From assembly GCA_028751875.1 (NCBI GenBank), contig CM054140.1, positions 56,650,425 through 56,714,424 of the forward strand: 64,000 bases of DNA, read 5' to 3'. Source of the stretch: Rapana venosa. Lineage: Eukaryota; Mollusca; Gastropoda; Neogastropoda; Muricidae. The notes under the pieces are model-generated. The model ran no database searches, had not been told where the DNA came from, and saw only the letters and a program-made list of their open reading frames with translations. Positions 1-11,437 of the stretch are shown here, one piece after another. The position numbers and the translations under genes were made by a program. Numbering within the stretch: position 1 is the stretch's first letter; each line of letters begins with the position of its first letter.

Positions 1-218
1 ATCAAGTTCAAAGTCCTTTGGTTGAGACCGAGGCCCGTGTGCGAACGCACGCAGAACATCTTGCGCACACGTTAAATCCTGTTCCGCTTTTCGAAAGAGT
101 AGGCCATTGTGTGCCGGTGGGAACAGATGACAATTTACAAAACCGCATACACACGGGGACTGGATGTAAAAAAGCACATAAGTGCTTATTCCATTTTCCT
201 CGATATAAAAGAAAAAAT
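1..218 (+). mobile_element. Main-family SINE, 5' part missing, tail A
   Basis: Shows the body of the most frequent family here: AAAGTCCTTTGGTTGAGACC, GCAGAACATCTTGCGCACAC, GAGTAGGCCATTGTGTGCCG, then tail A with GGGGACTGGATGTAAAAAAG and a GCAC-N4-GTGC hairpin, CCTCGATATAAAAG end. The head is absent. Confidence 0.8.
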
Positions 219-691
219 ATTTTTTTAAAAGTTGAAGTGGCAATTTCCAACATAACATACTTAAAGATGTCGATTTGACAGGAAAAAAATGAAGCAAGAA
301 AGTGAAGTTACAGATGCTGAGAAGACTGACAGTCATATTTCTTACAATTCAATCCAATCCAATGCAATCCAATCCAGTCCAACCCAGCCCAACCAATCCA
401 ATCTTGTTAATGTTCCTCGCCAAATATTTTCAGGTGGCATTTTCTCTAGGACACATCGATCTATCATATTGTCACTAATGAGGAATTGGCTGGCAACATT
501 TCGGTAGCTACACAATCGAAGGAATCCAGAGGGAACTTTATACTGACAATTGGATATAAAATGGAAAAACAGGCACACGCTGGCGTGTTGTGGCTGCAAT
601 CTAAACACCAACATTTCGTTTTCTAGAAACAGAATGTTTTGTTAATTGCAAGTATGACGTCAAGTGGTTTTTTTTTTCCTCTATAAATAAG
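219..691. other. Unassigned intergenic DNA
   Basis: Contains a short CAATC-type pentamer stretch (344-400). No gene, motif or family match seen. Confidence 0.3.
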
Positions 692-1062
692 ACAAAAGTT
701 ACGCTAAAATGTTTTCTGAAATGACAAAATTTGTGCCTAATTGTTTTCTGAAATGACAAAAATCATTCCAACATGTTTTCTAAAAGGTTTGGCAACATGT
801 TTTGTAAATGACAGAATTTATGCCAAAATGATTTCTACAATGACAAAAGTTATGCCAAAACGTTTCCTGAAATGACAAAAGTTATGCTAGAATGTTTTTA
901 TATAAATGGCAAAAGTTACGTCAAAATGGCTTCTACAATTACAAAAGTTATGCCAAAATGTTTTCTATGATTACAAGATTTATGCCAATATATTTTCGAA
1001 AATGATAACAGTTATGCCAAAACGGCTTCTACAATTACAAAAAAGTTGCGCTACAATTAGCA
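692..1062 (+). repeat. Degenerate 32-bp minisatellite
   Basis: A phrase like GTTTTCTGAAATGACAAAA followed by TTATGCCAAAAT recurs roughly every 32 bp about eleven times (first steps at 711, 743, 775), with many substitutions. No coding sense. Confidence 0.65.
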
Positions 1063-1587
1063 AAAAGCCTTATAACCTTCCCCCCTCCCTCCCCTCCCTC
1101 CCCAAACAACTGAACGGATGGACTTTGCATTACTTTACGAGAGAAAAAAACCCAACCATATTTCGCAATGCGAGCCATTGACTTTCGCATCAAATTCGAC
1201 TTTGTCAGGCGCTTAACGACAGCACAAACGCTAACGTCTTTTCGTTCATGTTGTTAACAGACAACAATAGTTGCTGTCTGAGCGTTCGACGACGACGAAG
1301 ACGAAGAAGAAGCAAAATAGAAATTCAGCGCACTAGACCCATGTACCAGAATAATGAGTCTTAAGCCCCTCCAGCAACCAATCAGTCTAACCCCCCCCCT
1401 CCCCCACCGCCCCCACCCCCCCCACCCCAACTTTCGTCCATACATCCTAGTCGCTAGAGTTGCCAGCAAAAGTGATTTCTACTTCTTCAGTGACGGCAAT
1501 GTTCCCCCATCAGCTTTCGGCACAGATCGAAGGATCGATACCGAACACGAATCAATCATTGGCTCGGGCGGTTGAATTGCTTGTATG

Positions 1588-1633
<46 letters not shown>

Positions 1634-1676
1634 TCTGTCTCTGTCTCTGTCTCTCTCCCTTCCATCCGTCGCTTTT

Positions 1677-1708
<32 letters not shown>

Positions 1709-2093
1709 TCATTCTTTCTTGCTTTCATTCTTTCTTTCTTTCTGTGTTGAGGTCGATTGGTAAAGGAAGAATGGGCAAAGGAGAAAAAGATTGGTTGTTG
1801 TTGTTTTTGCTGCTGCTGTTGTGTGTGTGTGTGTGTGTGTGCGTGTGTGTGCGCGCGCGCGCGCGCGCGCGTGCGTGCGCGTGTGTGCGCGCGCGTGTGT
1901 GTGTATGTGTGTGTGTGTGTGTGTGTGTGCTGAAAAGAGTGTTGTTGTTTTTTTTTTTTATCGTGTTTGTGGAATAATGGTTTGATTGATACAGATGGTT
2001 GTTAGTCAGAAAGTGAGAAGGAAATTGCTGTTGAAGTGTAACATTGTTCAGCTTTTAGGCGTTGGGTTGGGAAAAGGGTGTTTACATGTTGTA
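1063..2093. repeat. Simple-repeat block: GT, CTTT, GT/GC
   Basis: (GT)n at 1597-1634, (CTTT)n at 1675-1742 and a mixed GT/GC tract at 1819-1931 that could take Z-DNA form. The rest (1063-1590, 1932-2093) shows nothing recognisable. Confidence 0.8.
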
Positions 2094-2405
2094 GGACGAA
2101 CGCCACAGCCGAATGGTTAAGACCTTTGTTTTCAGTCCAGTAGGTCTGTAAAAACGTAGGTTCGAATCTTGGCAGGGACGTCTAGTGAATGAACGGTGGA
2201 GATTTTTACGTTCTGCCAGGTCAGCTTTAAAATGCAGACCTGCTAGTACCTTTCTTCTCTTCGTGTACATATACACATGCGGAAGATCGAATATGCACGT
2301 TAGCAGTTCCGTAATTCATGTCAGGGACCGGTGTGTTTGGAAAATACAAAATACCCAGCATGCATCCTGTACATGAAGGTATTGTAACCCACTTTCTGAT
2401 TAATT
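2094..2405 (+). mobile_element. tRNA-derived SINE, third family
   Basis: The head CACAGCCGAATGGTTAAGAC resembles a tRNA-Ser/Leu A box; GGTTCGAATCT at 2159-2169 is the B box. The body contains AAAATGCAGACCTGCTAGTA, ATACACATGCGGAAGATCGA, ATGCACGTTAGCAGTTCCGT and ACCCAGCATGCATCCTGTAC. It is followed directly by a 5S-derived SINE. Confidence 0.7.
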
Positions 2406-2439
2406 CAGTGTAGCCTTTGTAAGAGACGCTAAAGGTTAA

Positions 2440-2729
2440 AGGGTCAAGGTGTTCCCATAACCTATGTGGTCGTAGGGGAGCGAGGTGTCAGAGACCTTAA
2501 CTTTTCCAAGGGCCAGAATATTGAGGGCGGCGCCCATCTCCTGTCTCTCACTGCTTTACCTTCCCTGACCCTAAAAGAGGCAGGGACCCATTTACAGCTG
2601 GGTGAACTGGGGGACTGTACTGAAGCCAAGGCAGCGCAAACGGTCACCCATCCAAGTGGTAACCACGCTCGATGCTGCTTAACATTGGCTGGGGGAAAGC
2701 GAGCGCTCTGACCACTGAGAGCTATCCCT
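2440..2729 (-). mobile_element. 5S rRNA-derived SINE with tRNA-like A box, full length
   Basis: Read on the minus strand from 2729: TAGCTCTCAGTGGTCAGAGC is a tRNA-type A box; then TTAAGCAGCATCGAGCGTGG and TTACCACTTGGATGGGTGAC match the 5S rRNA internal control region (5S: TAAGCAGGGTCGGGCCTGGT and TAGTACTTGGATGGGAGACC). The body continues with CACCCAGCTGTAAATGGGT and a 130-bp unique part ending at the CCTTTACC tail near 2440. The likely promoter is internal for RNA polymerase III. Confidence 0.75.
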
Positions 2730-2918
2730 TCCTCAAAAGAGCTAAAATGTTACTAAATGCTTGTTACACATTAAACTTCAGTATTATAGTCTCACCCAAA
2801 CAGAATCACTGAAACCACAACCCCTAGTCAAGTAGATGCCCCCAAAAGTCTAGCCTTTAATGAAATTAAAACCAAAAAAAAATATAAATTTTAGACATAG
2901 GCTATTTGGTTACCACAA

Positions 2919-3245
2919 GAAGGAAGGTGGCAGGATGGTTAAGACGTTTGCCTGGCAACAAGTTAACCGTGAGGTTCTGGGTTCGATTCCCAGCCTCGCC
3001 CTTTCTTCCCAGTTTGACCCCCCAAAATTGTCAAAGTCCTTGGGATGAGACTATAAACCGAGGCCCCGTGTGCGAACGCATGCAGAACATCTTGCGCACC
3101 CGTTAAATCCTGTTCCGCTTTTCGAAAGAGTAGGCCATTGTGTGCCGGTGGGAACAGATGACAAAATTTACAAAGCCGCATACACACGGGGACTGGATGT
3201 GAAGGGGCACATGAGCGCTTATTCCATTGTCCTCGATTAAAAAAA
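2919..3245 (+). mobile_element. Main-family SINE, full length, GGTGGCAGG head, tail A
   Basis: The head GGTGGCAGGATGGTTAAGAC (A box) and GGTTCGATTCC at 2980-2990 (B box) are intact and pol III promoter-like. Body and tail A follow, ending in an A-run at 3240. Confidence 0.85.
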
Positions 3246-3249
3246 AGTC

Positions 3250-3335
3250 TTCTGAGCGCTTTGATTTGTTGCTTTACCAGATTCAGCGCTATATAAATTC
3301 CGTACATTATTATTATTAATTATTATTATTCTTAA
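3250..3335 (-). repeat. Short dispersed repeat with TATAGCGCT/AAAGCGCT blocks
   Basis: Minus strand: GGAATTTATATAGCGCTGAA, TCTGGTAAAGCAACAAATCA, AAGCGCTCAG, with an ATT repeat on the 5' side. Other copies at 26675 and 48112. Confidence 0.6.
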
Positions 3336-3532
3336 TACAAGAATGGTCCACCACAGCACGAAGTTCGGCCACTGCACCAAGCTGGCCTATTCAGATGTTA
3401 TTATAAAGCCACAGCATCCGATCCCAGGGATGGGATTTGGGAGGCAAGTGTAGGTGAGGCTTATCTAAGTGACAGAAAGAGAGACTGTGCCTAGCAGTGA
3501 TGTGACGTTAGCTGCGCCTCTGCTCCTTCAGT

Positions 3533-3792
3533 TCAAATTTAAGTCCTTGGGATGAGACTATAAACCGAGGTCCCGCGTGCAAACGCACGCAGAACATCTT
3601 GCGCACACGTTAAAGCCCATTCCGCTTTTTCGGAAGAGAAGGTCATTGTGTGCCAGTGGGAACGGATGGCAAAATTGACAAAACTGCATACACACTGCGG
3701 GGGGAGGGGGGGGGGGGACTGGATGTTAACAAAAAGCTCACGAGTGCTTATTCCATTATCCTCGAAATAAAAGAATAAAGAAATAAATAGAT
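3533..3792 (+). mobile_element. Main-family SINE, 5' truncated, tail A with G-run insert
   Basis: Body starts at AAGTCCTTGGGATGAGACTA. The tail is interrupted at 3700-3718 by a G-rich run before GACTGGATGTTAAC. Ends AATAAAGAAATAAATAG. Confidence 0.8.
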
Positions 3793-4327
3793 AACAAATT
3801 TTATTTTCTTAATAAACACCCACAGCTACTGATTTTTTTTTAATAGATGTAAAAGGTTATACTAGAGTGTAAGCAATGTGTGTGATTTTACTCTTGTAAG
3901 AAATATGAGCTTTTGCATTTTTCCGCCGGTGTAAGAAATCTGTGATTATCTCACAGTGTAACTTCATCCACCGTTACTTTTCGAAGAGCGAGACATAGCT
4001 GCGTGGTGTGCGGCAGAGGGCTTTTTTGTGGCCTTTATGATTATACCCCTGTTGTCCCTTAAAATAAGAAAACCCAAACAAACAAACGAGCGAAATAAAC
4101 GAACAAACGAACAAACAAACCAAAAAACAACCCAAAACCCTAAACCCGTTTTCTCTTTCCATGCATTCATTGATCTTCAAGACTGAATCAATTGACAGTC
4201 ACGCGAAGACATCAACATATTGAATTCGTTCCTTGTGGTGCCATGCTGGCAAAGATTGATCTGTTCCTAGCACAAAATCAATCGTCAACATAGGAGAAAA
4301 GACGATGGGGGTGGGGGGGGGGGGGTG

Positions 4328-4746
4328 AGGGGAGGGATAGCCTGGTGGTTAGAGCGTTGAAGTTGCAAATCTGATGGCCCGGGTTCGATCCACCTCTAAG
4401 ACGCTTTTACGAGATTTTTTTTCCCTGGAGTTAACATCAGTACTGACTCCACTTCCCCTCTTCCCCCACTCCACCCCGAAAAGTCTTTCGGATGAGACTA
4501 AATAGAGGCCCCGTGAACGAACACATGCATAAACATCTTGCGTACACGTTAAAACCCATTCTGCCTTTCCGATGAGTAGGCCGTTGTGTGCTGGTAGGAA
4601 TAGATGAGGGGGAAAAAGCGTGAACACTGGTGTGTTTAGTCATCATTCCCGAAGTGGGAATGCAGCTATCTTAATGGTGGGGAAACGGTGGTACACGAAG
4701 AAAATAATCACCATTGGGAATCCTCGGAGCTCTAGCCGAGAAATGA
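4328..4746 (+). mobile_element. Main-family SINE, full length, GATAGCCT head, tail B
   Basis: The head GGGATAGCCTGGTGGTTAGA and B box GGTTCGATCCA (4382-4392) are followed by a linker TCCCTGGAGTTAACATCAGT found in most GATAGCCT-head copies. The tail is type B: CCCGAAGTGGGAATGCAGCT, ATCACCATTGGGAATCCTCG and GAGCTCTAGCCGAGAAATG. A CA array grows from its 3' end. Confidence 0.85.
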
Positions 4747-4810
4747 AACACACACACACGCACGCACGCACGCACACACACACACACACACGCACGCACG
4801 CATGCATGCA

Positions 4811-4841
<31 letters not shown>

Positions 4842-4901
4842 GCACTCACGCACACACGCACGCACACACACACACACACAGAGGAACACACACACACAGA
4901 G

Positions 4902-4943
<42 letters not shown>

Positions 4944-5279
4944 CACACACGCACACTCACACACACACACACACACATACGCACACACACATACGTACAC
5001 ACACAAAACACACATACATACACACACACAATACACACACACACACGCTCGCACACACTCACACACTAATTCTATGTATGCATATATTATTGTTTTCTCT
5101 TGTTTGCTTTGTATGGTTTATCATTGATTAGGTTTTTATTCTATGTATGCATACATATTGTCTTTTTTTCTTTAGATAGATGGCTTGATGGAAAAAAAAG
5201 CAAATGCACTGCTTATTCAATGTACCATCTGAAAATAAAAGTTTGACTTTGACTTTGACTTTGACACACACACACACAC

Positions 5280-5349
<70 letters not shown>

Positions 5350-5468
5350 TAACACACACACACGCACACACACATGCACACACGCACACAGACACGCATG
5401 CACGCACATACGCGCGCGCGCGCACACACACACACACACACGCTCACACACACTGAAGCTACTCTAGT
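4747..5468. repeat. CA/CACG microsatellite block
   Basis: Two long arrays (4747-5065 and 5263-5452) of CA with CACG and CGCG variants, separated by 200 bp of plain sequence ending in a TTTGACTTTGACTTTGAC run. Confidence 0.9.
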
Positions 5469-5827
5469 GAAGGAAGGTGGCAGGATGGTTAAGATGTTCG
5501 CCTGCCAACAAGTTAACCGTGAGGTTGTGGGTTCGATTCCCAGTTTCGCCCTTTCTTCCCAGTTTGACAAAAAAATCGAGCTGAATGTCAGAGTCCTTCG
5601 GATGAGACTATAAACCGAGGCCCCGTGTTCGAACGCATGCAGAACATCTTGCGCACACTTTAAATCCTGTTCCGCTTTTCGGATGAGTAGGCCATTGTGT
5701 GCCGGTGGGAACAGATGACAACATTTACAAAACTGCATACACCCGGGGACTGGATGTAAACAAGCCCATGAGTGCTTATTCCATTATCCTCGATATGAAA
5801 GAATAAATAAATAGATAAATAAATAAA
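5469..5827 (+). mobile_element. Main-family SINE, full length, GGTGGCAGG head, tail A
   Basis: Nearly the same as 2919-3245, with B box GGTTCGATTCC at 5530-5540, intact body and tail A ending in an AAATAAATAGATAAATAAAT run, then a CA array. Confidence 0.85.
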
Positions 5828-6034
5828 CACACACACACACACACACACACACAGAGGAAAGCTACTCTGTAGGTGCAATAGTGCCCCAAACTGATCAGTG
5901 CCAAGTGTAAAAGCAAATCGTCAACAGGAGCTCATGAATGTTCTCTGCGCTTGTGGTCAAAAGACATTAACGGTCTTAAGACGAGTTGGAGAGGCGGTGG
6001 GTGGCGGGTTATTTTGTTTGGTTGTTTGTTTAGT

Positions 6035-6035
<1 letters not shown>

Positions 6036-6084
<49 letters not shown>

Positions 6085-6202
6085 GGTGGGGAGGGGGTGA
6101 GTGGGGAGGGTGGTGGTGGTGGGGGGTGGTGTGTGGGTGTGTTGTTAAATTTAATGTCTTTTTTACTAAGAGTGATATTAGATCAAAGTGGAGAGAAAGA
6201 GA

Positions 6203-6259
<57 letters not shown>

Positions 6260-7052
6260 TTGGTGTGCGCATGTGTGTGTTGTGTTGTGCTTTGTTGTGT
6301 TGTGTATTTGTAGTGTTTTTATCTGTTTGTTCTTTTGTTTGGTGTGTGTGTGTGTGTGCATGCATGCGTGCGTGTGTGTATATGTGCATTGTGCATGTGT
6401 GTGTACATGCATGCGTGCGTGTCTGTATGTGTGTGTACATGCATGCGTGCGTGTGTGTATGTGCATTGTGTATGTGTGTGTGTACATGCATGCGTGCGTG
6501 TGTATATGAGTAGTGTGCATATGTGCGTGCGTGCGTGCCAATGCCAACACAGGCTACCTTTGTGTATGGAAAACGTTTTCTTTCAGTCTCTTCTTGGCTT
6601 CAGTACAGTGCAGTCAATCCGTCTTTCAGCACTAATGAAAGACCAAGGGACGTTGATTTTGTTAACTAAAATGTTCCCTTCACATTCGATAGACTGTCAC
6701 AAAAGAGCTGGATTGGGACGGGTGAGATGGTAGGTTTTGAAGGGAGGAAGCAGGGTAGGGAATGGAGTGGGGGGTGGGGGGTGGGGGGGAGCGAGGTGGA
6801 GGTGGGCGGGGAGGGGGGGAGCGGCGTAAGGGAGTAGGGGAAGGGTAGTGAGGTTTTGGAAATTATGGAAGGGGCATCGTGAACTTTTGTTAAAATGGTT
6901 TGAATGAGAAGGAATATGAGGTTATTTTTTTGTCACCCTTTGAATGTGTGGGTGTGGTGTGTGTGTGTGTGTGTTTGAGAGTGAGTGAGGATGTGAGTGA
7001 GTGAGTGAGTGATTGCATGTGTAGAGAGAGAGAAAGAGCGAGCGAGCGAGCC

Positions 7053-7120
<68 letters not shown>

Positions 7121-7209
7121 CGTGCATATGTGGTGAGAGAGAGAGAGAGAGAGCGAGCGAGCAAACCAGCAAGAGAGAGACAATGACAATGACAATGACA
7201 ATGACAAAT
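6036..7209. repeat. GT, GA and CATGCGTG arrays
   Basis: (GT)n 6036-6076, (GA)n 6205-6258, a compound GTGTACATGCATGCGTGCGT array 6340-6540, then GAGT and GA arrays 6970-7180 and a short TGACAA run. 6541-6950 is unassigned G-rich DNA. Confidence 0.85.
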
Positions 7210-7278
7210 TCTTTTATTTCGAGGATAATGAATAAGCACACATGTGCTTTTTTACATCCAGTCCCCGCCCGTTAGGGA
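7210..7278 (-). mobile_element. Main-family SINE tail A fragment
   Basis: Only the last 60-70 bp of tail A (minus strand): GGGGACTGGATGTAAAAAAG, GCACATGTGTGC and CCTCGAAATAAAAG. It follows a GA array. Confidence 0.7.
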
Positions 7279-7327
7279 TACATCTTAATAATAATAACCA
7301 ATACTTATACAGTCTCACAATAAAAAC

Positions 7328-7330
7328 AAG

Positions 7331-7370
<40 letters not shown>

Positions 7371-7572
7371 TAGAGAGAGAGATGAGAGAGGAGAGAGAGA
7401 GAGAGAGAAATGTTTGCGCTGTGCGTGCGTACGTGCGTGCTTGCGTACGGGGGGGGGGGGGGGAGAGCAGGCGAGTGAGCAAAACAGCAAGAGAGAGAGA
7501 GGGGGGCACAGAGAGAAAGAGAGGAGAGAGAAGAGAGAGAGAGGAGAGGAGAGAGAGAGAGAGAGAGAGTGT
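7328..7572. repeat. GA array with G-run
   Basis: Interrupted (GA)n with an 18-base G tract at 7449-7463; ends in CACGCATGCATGCACAC. Confidence 0.85.
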
Positions 7573-7734
7573 GAGTTTCGCACGCATGCATGCACACACA
7601 CGTGAAAGCATTTCCACACACAACAACAACAAATCGTCTGTTACTCAATCTCTAAGCTGTAATAAGCAATAATAAACGGGGGGTAGATTTGGAATTGGCA
7701 AGCAAGGCGATTCCACTCATAGGGTAAGATTGAG

Positions 7735-7937
7735 CTCCCCCACCCCCCACCTCCCGCCTTTGGATAAATCTATAAACCCAGGTCCCTGTGAGCGAACGCA
7801 CGCAGAACATCCTGCGCGCATGTTAAAACTGTTCCACCTTTTAGAATAGTAAGCCAGTATGTGCCACTGGGATGACGAACATCTATAAAACGGCATGTAT
7901 AGGAGGACTGGATGTAAGACCCCCCACCCCCCCCTCT

Positions 7938-8017
<80 letters not shown>

Positions 8018-8078
8018 CACACACACACAACACGAGTGCTTTTTTCTATTATCCTCGAAATCAAAGAATAAAATAAAA
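7735..8078 (+). mobile_element. Main-family SINE with a CA array grown inside tail A
   Basis: Body from about 7762 (GGATAAATCTATAAACCCAG) to GGACTGGATGTAAGAC (7918). A (CA)n block of about 95 bp (7938-8033) then replaces the left side of the hairpin, and the tail resumes GAGTGCTTTTTTCTATTATC and CCTCGAAATCAAAGAATAA. Confidence 0.8.
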
Positions 8079-8332
8079 ACGATAAACTTAGATAAAATGA
8101 AAATTCTTGAAAATAAAATTTTAAAAACCAAACACCGTAAAAATCAATATCCTACACGAATCAACTGGTGACCTAATTAGTGATTTTCGAAAAATCTCCA
8201 CCCCCACCCATCATTTAAGATCAATACACGACAGGGAATATACGAAGGTGATGACTTTGGTTGTAGTTTGTGTGGAAAACAACATTCGATTTCAGTGTCG
8301 CCTCAGTTGTGTGTGTGTGTGTGTGTGTGTGT

Positions 8333-8364
<32 letters not shown>

Positions 8365-8365
8365 T

Positions 8366-8580
8366 TTCATTTTTTTATTTCGAGGATAATGGAATAAGCA
8401 CTTACGTGCTTTTTTTTTTACATCTAGTCCCCGTGTGTATGCGGTTTTGTAAATTGTCATCTGTTCCCACCGGCACACAAAGGCCTACTCTTACGAAAAG
8501 CGGAACGGGTTTTTATCGTGTGCGCAAGATGTTCTGCGTACGTTCGCGCACTGTACCTCGGTTTATAGTCTCATCCGAAG
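8366..8580 (-). mobile_element. Main-family SINE, head lost at a GT array
   Basis: Minus-strand copy with tail A (CCTCGAAATAAAAAAATG end) and full body to GAGACTATAAACCGAGG. GT arrays flank both ends. Confidence 0.8.
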
Positions 8581-8588
8581 AAGTCTGT

Positions 8589-8652
<64 letters not shown>

Positions 8653-8654
<2 letters not shown>

Positions 8655-8710
8655 TAAACGAAGTGCGCAAAATGCTAGACATATGCTTTTTTCATAATTT
8701 GAATGCAAGA

Positions 8711-8789
<79 letters not shown>

Positions 8790-8866
8790 AAAACGAGTGC
8801 GCAAAATGCTAGACATATGCTTTTTCATAATTTGAATGCAAGATGCACCTGTGTGTGTATGTGTGT
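8653..8866 (+). repeat. 136-bp duplication containing a GT array
   Basis: The segment GTGCGCAAAATGCTAGACAT to AATGCAAGATGCACCTG occurs at about 8664 and again at about 8801, with the second GT array (8717-8787) lying between. Confidence 0.85.
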
Positions 8867-8938
8867 GTACGTGCATGCGTGCGAGCTTGCACACACGCAC
8901 ATATTTGTGCCTACGCGCACACGCATATCTGTACATGT

Positions 8939-8979
<41 letters not shown>

Positions 8980-9289
8980 GTACGTGCGCGAGCACTGAGC
9001 TCCATACAGTCCTCTTCATAACTTTTCCCGTTTAGCATTTTTTGTATATAATAAATAAATACCTGGCTGACAGGCCTAACAACACATCGATCAGGTGGTG
9101 AAAGCGACAATGGCTCTCCCCCCTTCCCCCTGCCCCCCCCCCCCCTCCCCTAAGCGGGGGGATTAGATTGAATAACTCCTAGCTGCAGGTTATTGGCGAC
9201 ACTATATAGAACTCAGCTGCGTGGCGTCAGCTCTCAAATAGCAATAATTATATGTGATCGGTTTTTCTTTTTTGTTGTTGTTTCTTTCT

Positions 9290-9435
9290 TGTTCTTTCTT
9301 CTCTTCTCTCTGTGTCTCTGTCTGTCTGTCTGTGTCTATCTGTGTCTCTGTCTCTATGTCTGTCTATCTCTCTCTCTCTGTGTCTCTGTCTCTCTCTCTG
9401 TCTGACTCTCTATATCTTTCTCCTCTCTCTCTCCG

Positions 9436-9484
<49 letters not shown>

Positions 9485-9648
9485 TGCGTGTCTCCACCCT
9501 CTCTCTTTCTCTTTTGTCTATGTGTTTGTCTGTCTGTCTGTCTCTCTCTGTGTCTCTCTGTCTCTCTCTGTGTCTCTCTCTGTCTCTCTCTGTGTCTCTC
9601 TCTCTCTCCCCCCTCTCTCCCCCTCTCTCTCTCTCCCCCTCTCTCTTT

Positions 9649-9716
<68 letters not shown>

Positions 9717-9800
9717 CACACTCTCTCTACCCCCCCCCTCTCTCTCTCTCTCTCCCCCCCCTCTCTCTCCCCTCTCTCTCTTTCTCTCTCTCCATTGTCT
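9290..9800. repeat. CT/CTGT pyrimidine array
   Basis: About 500 bp of CTCTCTGT, CTGT and CT repeats with one GT/GCGC island at 9440-9487. It may form triplex (H-DNA). Confidence 0.9.
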
Positions 9801-9925
9801 CAGGAGCTTTCTCCTCCACTCTGACATATATTTTAGCCTACAGTGAATTGGAGGCTAATGGGGGTTCAATTTGGCTCTCTTTCAGTTTATTTATTGATTT
9901 ATTTATATTTTAATTTTATTCTTTT

Positions 9926-10002
9926 ATACGAGGATAATGGATAAAAGCACTAATGTGATTTTTTTTTTACATCCAGTCCCGTGCGTATGCGTTTTGTAAA
10001 TT
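9926..10002 (-). mobile_element. Main-family SINE tail A fragment
   Basis: Minus strand keeps GACTGGATGTAAAAAAAAAA and TTATCCTCGTATAAAAG. The body is replaced by a GT array. Confidence 0.65.
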
Positions 10003-10105
10003 CTGTGTGTGTGTGTGTGTGTGGTGTGTGTGTTGTGTGTGTGTGTGTGTGTGTGTTTTGTGTGAAGGCTGCAAAGGGAAAGAGAGATACGGACAATAGC
10101 GTTGT

Positions 10106-10738
10106 TGTTGTGAATGGATTGGGTGGGTACGTTGTGAATGGATTGGGTGGGTACGTTGTGAATGGATTGGGTGGGTACGTTGTGAATGGATTGGGTGGGT
10201 ACGTTGTGAATGGATTGGGTACGTTGTGAATGGATTGGGTACGTTGTGAATGGATTGGGTGGGTACGTTGTGAATGGATTGGGTGGGTACGTCGTGTGGA
10301 GGTTGGTGTGGGTTACGTTGTGAAGGATTGATGGGTACGTTGGATGGATTAGATGGGGGTTTCGTTGTGAAAGATTGGTACGCTGTGAATGGATTGGGTA
10401 CGTACGTTGTGAATGGATTGGGTACGTTGTGAATGGATTGGGTGCGTTGTGAATGGATTGGGTGGGTACGTTGTGAATGGATTGGGTGGGTACGTTGTGA
10501 ATGGATTGGGTGGGTACGTTGTGAATGAATTGGGTGGGTACGTTGTGAATGGATTGGGAAGTTGCGAATGAATTGGGTGGGTACGTTGAGAATGGATTGG
10601 GTACGTTGTGAATGAATTGGGTACGTTGGGAATGGATTGGGTACGTTGTGAATGGATTGGGCACGTTGGGAATGGATTGGGTACGTTGGGAATGGATTGG
10701 GTACGTTGGGAATGGATTGGGTACGTTGTGGAGAGGAT
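10106..10738. repeat. 24/20-bp minisatellite
   Basis: Units of GAATGGATTGGGTGGGTACG plus TTGT (24 bp) alternate with 20-bp units lacking one GGGT. About 28 units, with diverged units in the middle (10290-10385). The minus strand is open in two frames (HSQRTYPI-type peptides), which follows from the lack of stop triplets in the unit. Confidence 0.9.
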
Positions 10739-11122
10739 TTAGATACTGAGAAATGATCTCTAGTGATCTGTCTAACAACATGACTTTTCTGGAGCCTCTT
10801 AGAAACACCGAATGCTGGGAAATGATGTATGGAGATCTGTTTGACAACAGTGATGGTAAGGACTTTGGTGAAGATCTTAAAAAAAACAGTGCTAGGTCTC
10901 CCCCCCCCTCCTTCTCTCCCTCCCTCCCTCCTTCCCCATAAAGCCCCAATGAAGGGAAGAGAAAAAACATGGATCATAATAGCAGTAAAGCTTAAAAAAA
11001 ACACCAAGCAAAGAAACAAAGAAAACAACGTTCAGAAGTTTTTCCGTGGTTGTTGTCATCTGTTATGTCAAGTCCATCTCAGGGGTTGCTTTAATTAACC
11101 GGCCTATTATTCAATCAAACGG

Positions 11123-11124
<2 letters not shown>

Positions 11125-11180
<56 letters not shown>

Positions 11181-11205
11181 TTCTCTCTCTCACACACACA
11201 TACAC
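11125..11205. repeat. CT array
   Basis: About 65 bp of CT followed by CACACACATACACACAGAG. Confidence 0.9.
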
Positions 11206-11437
11206 ACAGAGCTTATGGACTAGTGAACTTTAGAGTTAAACAGGTAAACTTAGTTCAAAGCACTAAAAAACAAGTTTACGAACTTGTGAACTGGAGATTA
11301 AACTGATGAACTCGGAAAAGTTCAAAGAATGAAAAACAAAATGAATAGAAAGAAAAAAAAAACCTTTTTTTTTTAAAGGGAAAAAACACAGAAGACAAAA
11401 AGTTGTTAAAAAAAAGCGCGACACACACTAGGCTCAA

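Noticed and set aside
2640..2729. Genuine 5S rRNA gene
   Set aside because: Only the internal control region resembles 5S; the 5' and 3' stems are absent and the same sequence recurs as a dispersed repeat.
4120..4150. Telomere-like AACCCTAAACCC
   Set aside because: Only one and a half units occur, within A/C-rich plain sequence.
9924..11028. Two 350-codon minus-strand ORFs with HSQRTYPI-type repeats
   Set aside because: Produced by the stop-free 24/20-bp minisatellite. Two overlapping frames are equally open and the ends run into simple repeats.
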